A stretch of 8,222 nucleotides of DNA from an uncultured Ilumatobacter sp. (GTDB lineage Bacteria > Actinomycetota > Acidimicrobiia > Acidimicrobiales > Ilumatobacteraceae). How positions within the stretch are numbered: the stretch's first letter is position 1; each line of letters starts with the position of its first letter. The DNA lies in NCBI GenBank assembly GCA_937905835.1, contig CALCXK010000057.1, forward strand, positions 1 to 8,222, written 5' to 3'. Below are positions 1-6,771 of the stretch, piece by piece. The translations under genes and the position numbers were made by a program. The notes beneath the pieces are model-generated. The model ran no database searches. It worked only from the letters and a program-made list of their open reading frames with translations, and was not told the origin of the DNA.

Positions 1-2094
1 TGGGGTCGTGACCGGTGCTGCAGTAGTTGTCGGAGCGACGGTCGTGGCTGGCGGAACCGTTGTTTCCGGCGGCTGGGTGGTCGGTGGGGTGGTCGGCACG
101 GGTTCGAGTGAGCGGCCAACGACGAGAGTGATCTGAGTGCCGGGATCGGCCAGGCTGCCAGACTCGAGGTTCTGGGATTGCACACGCCCGTCGTCAGGGC
201 TACCGGCAGCCACATCGGCGTATTCGACCGTGACGCTCAGGCCGCGATCCGTTAGCTCGTTACGTGCCCGACCTTCGGTCTGGCCGACCACAGGAGGCAC
301 GATGATCTGTTCAGGTCCAGCCGACACGATCAGCGTAATGTTGCCGCCGCGAGGAATCAGCGAACCGGCGCCAGGCGACAACTCGATGACGGTGCCCGCA
401 CCGATCGATGCGTTCGACTGACGGATGACCTCGACCACGAAGCCGTACGGCTCGCCCTGCAATACGTCAAGCGCGGCCTGCTCGGTCTGACCGACGAGGA
501 ACCCGGGGACCGACACGCCCTCGGGCGGCCCGGCCACCACAAGGTCGACGACGGTGGCGGTCTTGGCCTGTGTCTGGGCTGGCGGGGTCATGCTGAGCAC
601 GGTGCTTTCGCCGACCTGATCGGTCTGCTCGACGGTGATGATGCCGATGCCGAATCCGGCGGCCTCGAGGGTGAGACGGGCGTCTTCGAGCGAGATGCCG
701 ACGACGTTGGGGATCGGGCTGACCTGGGGATTGGGGTTGAAGAACACCACGACTTCCTGGCCTTCGATCATCACAGTGCCAGCTGCTGGTTCAGTGCGAA
801 TCACGAAGTCGATAGCGAAGTTGCCGTTCTCTTCGGCCTGTGTTCGGTACGCGAGGCGAAGCCCATCGAGTTCGGCCACGACGTCGGGTCTGGGCCGATT
901 GGTGTAATCGGCCAGCGTGACTTGCTGCGGCTCGGCGGTGGTCGGCTCTTCGGTGTTCAACGATTGGAAGAGCAAGACACCGCCGACGACCAGGGCGATC
1001 AGCGCGACGAATGCGGCCAGTGCATACCAGCCTGTTCGAGTGCTGTCAGAGTCGTAATAGGCGGCGTCAGGCGAGGCGCCCGGTGGGTAGCCGGCCTCGT
1101 ACATTCCGGCCTGTGGGACGCCGCTCGCTCGCGGTTGGATCGGCGCAACGATGGGGTTGATTGCGGTTGCTTCGACAGCGGTGGCGACTGCGCCCGTGGC
1201 ACTGGGTGGAGCAACGCCCTGGGCGGACGCTGCCGCCGACAGTGCTTGGACCGGCTCGTCGTTGCGGAAATGGCGGAGGTCGTCACGCAATGCGCCCGCG
1301 CTGGGGTAGCGCAGCTGGGGATCTTTAGCGAGGAGCTTGGCGACGATCGCCTCGAACGCCCGCGGCACGTCGGCGACCAACTGCACGAGCGGCTGCGGTG
1401 CGTCGTGCACCTGCTTGTAGGCGATGCTGACCGGGTTTTCACCGGTAAATGGCGGCCGGCCACTGACCATCTCGTACATGACGATGCCGAGTGAATACAG
1501 ATCGCTGCGCGGGTCGGGCTGCGCCCCCTGAGCTTGCTCAGGGGAGAAGTAGGTGGCCGTGCCCATCACCGAACCAACTTGTGTGAGGTTGGCTTCGGTC
1601 GGCGCGTTCATCGCGCGGGCGATGCCAAAGTCGGCGACTTTCACCTGCCCGTTGGACCCGATCAAGATATTGGCTGGCTTGATGTCTCGGTGCGCCACGG
1701 CGCCGTCGTGCGCGAAGCCGAGCGCGGCGGCCACCTCGCTCGCGATTTCAGCCGCCTGCTTGGCGGTGAGCTGCTTGTTCGTCTTCAAGATGTCGGCGAG
1801 AGTGCGGCCCTGCACTTCTTCCATCGCAATGAAGTACGTGCCCTCGAACTTGCCCCAGTCGTAGACGCTGACGATGTTCGGGTGTGACAGGTTGGCCGCT
1901 GACTGCGCTTCTCGACGGAATCGCTCGACGAAGTTTTCGTCGGTGGCGAACTGGGGGAAGAGCACCTTCATGGCGACCTGGCGATCGAGCAACAAGTCGC
2001 GCGCGGAGAAGACGTCGGCCATACCGCCGCGTCCGATCCGCTTGTGGATTTCGTATCGGTCGTTGATGACCGTTGCTTCGCCGTTGTTGCTCAT
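1..2094 (-). CDS. pknB: Ser/Thr protein kinase PknB with four PASTA domains (3' end missing)
   Basis: Transmembrane Ser/Thr kinase; family members phosphorylate cell-wall and division proteins. The ATG start at 2094 opens 698 codons with no stop before the window edge, so the C-terminus is missing. The kinase domain (about residues 11-277) has glycine loop GRGGMADV (21-28), Lys43 in AMK, helix-C Glu62, HRDIKPAN (135-142, catalytic Asp137), DFG (155-157) and SPE (184-186). A linker rich in Ala, Pro and Gly precedes one membrane helix (about 355-379). Outside lie four PASTA repeats at about 391-456, 458-522, 527-593 and 597-661; the first is the most divergent. A Thr/Pro tail starts near 664. 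Activation-loop Thr171 is present, but the usual second Thr is Val173. It follows pbpA after 69 bp. The PASTA domains argue for PknB over PknA. The core call is very secure; only the true length is unknown. Confidence 0.97.
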   Translation of the reverse strand, partial: MSNNGEATVINDRYEIHKRIGRGGMADVFSARDLLLDRQVAMKVLFPQFATDENFVERFRREAQSAANLSHPNIVSVYDWGKFEGTYFIAMEEVQGRTLADILKTNKQLTAKQAAEIASEVAAALGFAHDGAVAHRDIKPANILIGSNGQVKVADFGIARAMNAPTEANLTQVGSVMGTATYFSPEQAQGAQPDPRSDLYSLGIVMYEMVSGRPPFTGENPVSIAYKQVHDAPQPLVQLVADVPRAFEAIVAKLLAKDPQLRYPSAGALRDDLRHFRNDEPVQALSAAASAQGVAPPSATGAVATAVEATAINPIVAPIQPRASGVPQAGMYEAGYPPGASPDAAYYDSDSTRTGWYALAAFVALIALVVGGVLLFQSLNTEEPTTAEPQQVTLADYTNRPRPDVVAELDGLRLAYRTQAEENGNFAIDFVIRTEPAAGTVMIEGQEVVVFFNPNPQVSPIPNVVGISLEDARLTLEAAGFGIGIITVEQTDQVGESTVLSMTPPAQTQAKTATVVDLVVAGPPEGVSVPGFLVGQTEQAALDVLQGEPYGFVVEVIRQSNASIGAGTVIELSPGAGSLIPRGGNITLIVSAGPEQIIVPPVVGQTEGRARNELTDRGLSVTVEYADVAAGSPDDGRVQSQNLESGSLADPGTQITLVVGRSLEPVPTTPPTTQPPETTVPPATTVAPTTTAAPVTTP

Positions 2095-2103
2095 GTCAGG
2101 TAG

Positions 2104-2119
2104 CCCGCCCGAAGGCGAG
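2104..2119 (-). promoter_or_regulatory. cUUCGg tetraloop hairpin just upstream of pknB
   Basis: Read on the minus strand, this is a 6-bp stem (CUCGCC with GGCGGG, including one U-G pair) closed by a UUCG loop with a C-G closing pair. This is the exceptionally stable cUUCGg tetraloop. The stem ends 9 bases before the pknB ATG. Its 3' arm (GGGCGGG in context) is the only G-rich stretch near the right place for a Shine-Dalgarno sequence. The hairpin could therefore mask the pknB ribosome site, or protect the end of a processed mRNA. No U tract follows, so it is not a standard intrinsic terminator. The structure is seen in the sequence; its role is inferred. Confidence 0.5.
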
Positions 2120-2163
2120 GCGCCACGTTATCGAGGACCGGAGCGCAACACAGTTCTCGAGCA

Positions 2164-3657
2164 TCATGGGGCTCCTTGGCCGGTGAGGAGGAAATCGAGC
2201 ATGCCCTTGGCGATGGGGCCGGCGAGTCGACCGCCGGTTGCTGACACGTCCTGTGTCGACTGGACATTGGTGAGCACGACCGAGATTGCGAATCGCGGAT
2301 TTTCTGCAGGAGCGAACGCAATAATCCAGGCGTGGGAGAGGTCGGGGTTGCTTTCGAGGCCGAGTTCGGCGGTGCCGGTCTTTGCTGCTGCCTGGATGCC
2401 GCCGTCGAGAGTCATGCAGCAGCTTGCCGTACCGGACTGGACCACGCTGATCATGAACTCGGTTTCGAGCGCTGCCGTCTCGCGTGAGATTGGGGTCTTC
2501 CACACGCTCGGGGAGGTGCGGGTGAGTACCCGACCGGCCCGATCGAACGTGGTACCGACGACGTAGGGGGTCATCATCTGGCCGCCGTTCGCGACCGCGC
2601 CGGCGACCATCGCCATGTGCAGCGGCACCATTTGGGCTTCGCTTTGCCCGAAGCCGCGGATTGCCAGGAGCGGCAACGTCTGGTCGAGGTTCTCGGTGTT
2701 GCCGATGGTCGAGGTTGCGGCGCGTGGCAGGTCGATCGGTAGTTGTTGACCGATGCCCCAATCCTGCGTACCGGTGACGAATCGGTCGACGCCCAGTTCG
2801 ATCGCGGTCTTGGCGAACGGGATGTTGCAGCTCCGTCGGAACACTTCGGCTAGGTCGCCGCCGCATTCGCTGCCGTTGTAGTTGTTGATGGGGTCGTTGG
2901 TTTGTGGTGGTATGTACTGCCGTTCGCTTGGGAAGTTCGTCTCACGCGTGAGTACACCTGCTTCGAGACCGATGCCGGTGGTGATCACCTTGAACGTCGA
3001 CCCTGGCATGTAGCGCTCTTGGTAGGCGTTTGCGAGTAGCGGGTTGCCGTCGGCGTTCTGTAGCTCGGTGATTGCATCTTGGGCCTCCTCGAACGGCACG
3101 CCGACGAAGTCGTTGGGGTCGTAGGCGGGGTTCGAGTACATGGCGATGATCGCGCCGGTGCTCGGATCGATCACGGTGACCGACCCCTCACGCGAACCGA
3201 GGGCGAACTTCGCAGCGAGTTGTGCGTCATGGCGAAGCGTGAGCTGCACGGTGCCTGAGTTGTCCACGTTGCCTTCGAGGAGGTCACCGAGGCCGCGCAC
3301 CTGCTGGGCAGCGGTCGAGCCGACCAGCACATCGCCGAACTGTCGCTCAATCTGGGTCGACCCGAAGTTCTTCGTGAAGTAGCCGGTGACGTTTGACATC
3401 ACATCGCCGGTCGGGTAGTCACGCACGAAGTCGCGGTTCTCGTGGGTGGTGTCCGGGACGGACCGCGCAACGATCACACCGTCGGCCGAGATGATTTCGC
3501 CGCGCGGCCGGTTGAACTCGCGTAGGACCTGCCGCGTGTTGTCGAACTTCGCGTCAAGTTCTTCCTTCTGGCCGACCTGCCAATAGTTGAGCGCAACGAA
3601 CAACACGAGGTAACAGGCCATCAGGCCGAGGGCGAGCTGTCGAATCTTCTGATTCAC
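2164..3657 (-). CDS. pbpA: class B penicillin-binding protein PbpA (peptidoglycan D,D-transpeptidase)
   Basis: This protein cross-links peptidoglycan stem peptides outside the membrane and is the likely partner of the RodA-type glycosyltransferase encoded just upstream. It has 497 residues, close to mycobacterial PbpA. A short cytoplasmic start is followed by one membrane anchor (about residues 7-24). An N-terminal pedestal contains the NRPRGEI motif (49-55). The transpeptidase domain has all three active-site motifs: STFK (Ser220-Lys223), SCN (276-278) and KTGTAE (426-431). The start is GTG at 3657, overlapping the TGA of the small upstream gene by 4 bases (GTGA). A GGAG sits 8 bases before it (3666-3669). 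Extracytoplasmic cysteines are C265, C277 and an adjacent pair C413-C414. The family call is secure. The choice of PbpA over another class B PBP rests on its position next to rodA and pknB. Confidence 0.96.
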   Translation of the reverse strand: MNQKIRQLALGLMACYLVLFVALNYWQVGQKEELDAKFDNTRQVLREFNRPRGEIISADGVIVARSVPDTTHENRDFVRDYPTGDVMSNVTGYFTKNFGSTQIERQFGDVLVGSTAAQQVRGLGDLLEGNVDNSGTVQLTLRHDAQLAAKFALGSREGSVTVIDPSTGAIIAMYSNPAYDPNDFVGVPFEEAQDAITELQNADGNPLLANAYQERYMPGSTFKVITTGIGLEAGVLTRETNFPSERQYIPPQTNDPINNYNGSECGGDLAEVFRRSCNIPFAKTAIELGVDRFVTGTQDWGIGQQLPIDLPRAATSTIGNTENLDQTLPLLAIRGFGQSEAQMVPLHMAMVAGAVANGGQMMTPYVVGTTFDRAGRVLTRTSPSVWKTPISRETAALETEFMISVVQSGTASCCMTLDGGIQAAAKTGTAELGLESNPDLSHAWIIAFAPAENPRFAISVVLTNVQSTQDVSATGGRLAGPIAKGMLDFLLTGQGAP

Positions 3658-3935
3658 GACTCCGACTCCAGTTGCTCCGCTGCGTCGGAATCGCCGGGTT
3701 CGGGGTCGCTCTGATCGGGGTCGCTCTGTCCGGGTTTGGCCGACGTTTGGAAACGTTCGTCGAACGGATCATCGTCGGGCCCGATCGCGATGCCTCGGTC
3801 TTGGAGATACCCACGCTCACGGGCGATGTCTTCGTTCGACGGGCCGGTGGGTCGGTGATACGACCGATCGAGGCCGAGATAGCGGCGCACCGCCCGAAGG
3901 CGGCTGGGCGCGGTTGTGGGTTGCGTGTCGCTCAC
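3654..3935 (-). CDS. small uncharacterised protein encoded between rodA and pbpA
   Basis: I do not recognise this 93-codon gene. It is joined to both neighbours by 4-base GTGA overlaps: its GTG start (3935) overlaps the rodA stop, and its TGA (3656-3654) overlaps the pbpA GTG start. AAGG lies 7 bases before the start (3943-3946), a good ribosome site. The frame is open further upstream into rodA (an ATG at 4010), but the GTG fits the operon packing better. The N-terminal half is basic (RLRAVRRYLGLDRSYHRP, about residues 12-29), followed by a probable helix with NEDIARERGYLQDRGI (34-49). The C-terminal 40 residues are acidic, with a tandem SDPDQ/SDPEP repeat and a Glu/Ser end. There is no signal peptide or membrane segment, so it is predicted cytoplasmic. 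Translational coupling to rodA and pbpA suggests a role with the synthase pair, but its function is unknown. Confidence 0.72.
   Translation of the reverse strand: MSDTQPTTAPSRLRAVRRYLGLDRSYHRPTGPSNEDIARERGYLQDRGIAIGPDDDPFDERFQTSAKPGQSDPDQSDPEPGDSDAAEQLESES
3701..3730 (-). repeat. 15-bp tandem duplication inside the small gene
   Basis: Two adjacent 15-bp copies (3701-3715 and 3716-3730) differ only in the last two bases. Being a multiple of three, the repeat preserves frame and encodes the acidic SDPDQ/SDPEP pair in the C-terminal half of the 93-residue protein. This looks like slippage expansion in a disordered tail. Confidence 0.8.
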
Positions 3936-5377
3936 GAGGCGACCTTGACGAAGTCGGCTGGGGTTTCGCCGCGTTTGATTGCCTTGCGGATTCGACGTGA
4001 CAGCCTCCACGCCTTCCAGCGCTCGCCGGTGGTTGGGTCGTCGGGCAGTTCGCCAAGCCGGCGCGCGGCCGAGTCGCTGACGCGGATCAGGAGTGCGAGG
4101 AGGATGTAGTTGGAGAGGAGCGACGAGCCGCCGTAGCTGACGAACGGGAGGGTGATGCCGGTGAGCGGGATCACTTTGAGGACGCCGCCGATGATGATGA
4201 ATGCCTGGACGCCGACGATCGTCGTGAGGCCAGTGGCGAGCAACTTTTCGAAGGTGCGATCGGTACGCAATGCAGTGCGTAGCCCGGCACCGACGATGAG
4301 GACGAACGACATCAGGATCGCTGTTGCGCCGATGAGCCCAAATTCTTCACCGATCGAAGCGAAGATGAAGTCGTTCTGTGCCTCGGGGACCTGGTTGGGG
4401 TTGCCTCGCCCGAGCCCGGTGCCGAGTAAGCCGCCATCGGCGAGGCCGTACAGCGCCTGGATGGTCTGGTACCCCCCATCGAGCGGGTCGCCCCACGGGT
4501 TGATCCAGTTGCTGATGCGAGTCTGGACGTGGGTGAAGTTCAACCACGAGAACCAGGCCGCTACGCCGAACAGGATTGCGCCAACGAGGAGGTAGCCAGC
4601 GTTCTCGGTGGCAACCCACATCATCACCACGAACAGCGTGAAGAAGAGGAGTGATGAGCCGAGGTCGCGTTCGCCGACCATGACGACAACGGCGAACCCC
4701 CATGCCACGATGATCGGCAGGATGTAACGCGGCTCGGGGAGGTGGAACGGGCCGACCTTCCATGTCTTGGCAGCGATCAACTCACGGCGCTCGGCGAGGT
4801 AGGCGGCGAAGAAAATAGCGAGCGCGATCTTGGCGAACTCGCCGGGCTGGAAGTTGATCGGGCCGATACTCACCCAGATACGTGCCCCGTTGAAGGTTTG
4901 GCCGACGCCGGGCACCATGGGCAGCAGCAGCAGGAACGCTCCGGCAACAAAGAACAGCCATTTTTTGTTGGCCAGGTCGGTGGTGCGTTGAACGAACAGC
5001 AGGGTGCCGACGAAAATCCCGATGGCCATCAGGCTCCACGTGGCTTGGAGGCCGGCGAGGCGGTCGTCGAGCCGCGTGATCATCACGAAGCCGATGCCGT
5101 GGAGGAGTGCGGCGAGGGGCAGGAGTGTGCCGTCGGCGCCCCGTGCAACCAGACGCACCACGATGTGAGCGCAGACCAGCAGGCCGAGCAAGACGCCGAC
5201 GAAGACAACGATCTCCGGAGGGATTTCGGCGTTCGTGCCGAGTGCAGCGACGGCGTAGGCAGCGGCGGTGATGAGCGCCGCCATGATAATCAGCGTCAGT
5301 TCGGTGGTGCGTCGCCGTGCGGCGATGGGCGAGCGCGTCCGGTGGACTGGGTGATTGTCGATCAGTCCGTCAGCCAT
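3932..5377 (-). CDS. rodA: RodA/FtsW-family SEDS peptidoglycan glycosyltransferase
   Basis: This polytopic membrane enzyme polymerises glycan strands from lipid II and works with a class B PBP. It has 481 residues and about 10-12 hydrophobic segments between residues 26 and 434. SEDS hallmarks are present: NFQPGEFAKIA (175-185), GERDLGSSLLFF (235-246), NDFIFASIGEE (335-345) and the C-terminal block PLTGITLPFVSYGGSS (404-419). Asp336 in NDFIF lines up with the essential Asp of RodA (Asp262 in E. coli, by family knowledge). The C-terminus is a basic cytoplasmic tail (about 436-481). The ATG at 5377 is 5 bases past the pstP stop and has no clear Shine-Dalgarno, so termination-reinitiation is likely. 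The stop overlaps the next gene by 4 bases. Position between pstP and pbpA favours RodA over FtsW; sequence alone would not separate the two fully. Confidence 0.95.
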   Translation of the reverse strand: MADGLIDNHPVHRTRSPIAARRRTTELTLIIMAALITAAAYAVAALGTNAEIPPEIVVFVGVLLGLLVCAHIVVRLVARGADGTLLPLAALLHGIGFVMITRLDDRLAGLQATWSLMAIGIFVGTLLFVQRTTDLANKKWLFFVAGAFLLLLPMVPGVGQTFNGARIWVSIGPINFQPGEFAKIALAIFFAAYLAERRELIAAKTWKVGPFHLPEPRYILPIIVAWGFAVVVMVGERDLGSSLLFFTLFVVMMWVATENAGYLLVGAILFGVAAWFSWLNFTHVQTRISNWINPWGDPLDGGYQTIQALYGLADGGLLGTGLGRGNPNQVPEAQNDFIFASIGEEFGLIGATAILMSFVLIVGAGLRTALRTDRTFEKLLATGLTTIVGVQAFIIIGGVLKVIPLTGITLPFVSYGGSSLLSNYILLALLIRVSDSAARRLGELPDDPTTGERWKAWRLSRRIRKAIKRGETPADFVKVAS

Positions 5378-5382
5378 TGTGA

Positions 5383-6771
5383 TCAGGGCACCGTTGTGGT
5401 CGCGGCTGCCGTGGTTGTCCGAGGTGTGGTTGTCCGAGGTGTGGTTGTCGCCACGATGGAGGTGACGACGCTCGTTGGCGCAACGACCTTGACCGTGGTG
5501 GGTGGCACCGTTGTGGTGGTCGTGGGGATTGTCGTGATGAAATTGACGGCGTCGCCGCGCGTGTCAAAGCGAGGGCGGGCCTCGATTGCCTCGATCGTGT
5601 CGCTGTCGAGAATGGCACGGGCTGGGCCTGGTGAATCGACTGTTGGGTCAAACCACAGCACGCCGTCGGTCTGGCCCTTGTAGATGATGGCGATGTCATC
5701 GTCGTTGAACTGGATGTAGTAGCCGCGGCGTGCCCAGGATGCGAAGAACGCGAAACCGACGACGATCGCTGCAGCGAGCACCATCGCAAGAATGAACCGC
5801 TTCGGGCCGCGATCGGACTTCTTTTTGCCCCCAACAGGTTCGTCGGTCGAGGCCTCCTGCGCATTCGTGTCTCGGTCGGCGTCGATCGAGAGGCTGCCTG
5901 CCGGTGTTGGGTCGACGTCATCGGCCCACAGGGGAACGACGTCAATCTCCAGCGTCGGGTCCGGCGGGTCGTCGCCTTCGAGGACGTCGACAATGATCAC
6001 GGTGATGTTGTCGCGGCCACCGGCTGCGTTGGCTTGGTCGACCAGACGCTCGGCCGCCTCTTGCGGGTCCTTCAGGGTGGTGATCGTCTCGAGGATGTCG
6101 GGGTCGGCCACTTCATCGACGAGGCCGTCGCTGCAGAGTAGGAAGCGGTCGCCACGGATCAGAGGCAGCGTCCACCAGTCGACCTTGACGTCGGGCTCGA
6201 TGCCGAGTGCGCGCGTGATGATGTTGCGGCGCGGGTGGGTGCGGGCCTCGTCTTCGGAGATGTGGCCGGTCGACACCAATTCCTGCACGTAGCTGTGATC
6301 GATTGTGACGCGCCGCAGACGGCCGTGGCGGAGCAGGTAGGTGCGTGAGTCGCCGACGTTGGCGAGGACGAGAGCTTCCGACGGCTCGGATGCAATGATC
6401 GGTGTCATCTTGCCGTCGTCGTTGATGTCGAGGTTTGGTGCGCCGCGGCCAGCGAGCTTGTCGCCGATCACCGCAATTACAGTGACGGTGGTGCCCATGC
6501 CGGCCTGGCCTGGGTTCGCGATCGCCGCACGGAAAATATCGCCGTTCGCATTCGAGATTGAGTCGACCACGGCGCTGGCGTCGGGCAGGCCGTCGGTATC
6601 GAGGTCGGCACGGATTCGCTCCACCGCGATCTGACTTGCGACCTCACCGGCTTCGTGGCCGCCCATGCCATCGGCGACGACGTAGACACCGTCGACCGCG
6701 ACGAAGTTGTCTTCGTTCTGCGCGCGAATCTGGCCAGCGTGTGTCGCTGATCCCCAGTTGAGTGAGGCCAC
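5383..6771 (-). CDS. pstP: membrane PP2C-type Ser/Thr protein phosphatase PstP
   Basis: PstP removes phosphates from PknB and its targets. It has 462 residues. The cytoplasmic metal-dependent PP2C domain (about 1-264) shows RAQNEDNF (16-23, Asp21), ADGMGGHEAG (33-42, Asp34), NVGDSR (138-143, Asp141), LCSDG (212-216, Asp215) and GGRDNIT (251-257, Asp254), so the metal ligands look intact. An acidic linker and a KKK stretch precede one membrane helix (about 325-347). A small outer segment ends in a Thr/Pro/Val-rich tail (about 412-462). About 30 residues (104-133) appear inserted before the NVGDSR strand relative to mycobacterial PstP, and include an EF-hand/dockerin-like DINDDGKMT. The start is GTG at 6771, which shares one base with the fhaB stop. 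GAGG lies 7 bases upstream (6779-6782). This is a high-confidence family and role assignment. Confidence 0.96.
   Translation of the reverse strand: MASLNWGSATHAGQIRAQNEDNFVAVDGVYVVADGMGGHEAGEVASQIAVERIRADLDTDGLPDASAVVDSISNANGDIFRAAIANPGQAGMGTTVTVIAVIGDKLAGRGAPNLDINDDGKMTPIIASEPSEALVLANVGDSRTYLLRHGRLRRVTIDHSYVQELVSTGHISEDEARTHPRRNIITRALGIEPDVKVDWWTLPLIRGDRFLLCSDGLVDEVADPDILETITTLKDPQEAAERLVDQANAAGGRDNITVIIVDVLEGDDPPDPTLEIDVVPLWADDVDPTPAGSLSIDADRDTNAQEASTDEPVGGKKKSDRGPKRFILAMVLAAAIVVGFAFFASWARRGYYIQFNDDDIAIIYKGQTDGVLWFDPTVDSPGPARAILDSDTIEAIEARPRFDTRGDAVNFITTIPTTTTTVPPTTVKVVAPTSVVTSIVATTTPRTTTPRTTTAAATTTVP
5411..5450 (-). repeat. 15-bp tandem repeat in the pstP tail
   Basis: Two perfect 15-bp copies (5411-5425 and 5426-5440) and a 9-base partial third copy are in frame. 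They encode repeated TTTPR units in the outer tail of PstP. Their identity at DNA level suggests a recent expansion. Confidence 0.9.

Noticed and set aside
922..1494. 190-codon plus-strand open frame
   Set aside because: Antisense shadow of the PknB kinase and linker region; high GC keeps extra frames open.
2095..2163. Internal promoter for pknB in the gap after pbpA
   Set aside because: TTGCGC and TAACGT-like boxes are only 12 bases apart, too close for a sigma-70-type promoter.
2096..2866. 256-codon minus-strand open frame
   Set aside because: Overlaps the transpeptidase domain of pbpA in another frame. Its Arg/Pro-rich translation is typical of a GC-rich shadow frame.
3936..4010. Longer start (ATG at 4010) for the small gene
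   Set aside because: It would lie wholly within the rodA C-terminal coding region. The GTG at 3935 has a good ribosome site and the same GTGA overlap as the next junction.
4742..5683. 313-codon plus-strand open frame
   Set aside because: Antisense to rodA and pstP, which have full domain support. The translation is low-complexity charged sequence without recognisable motifs.
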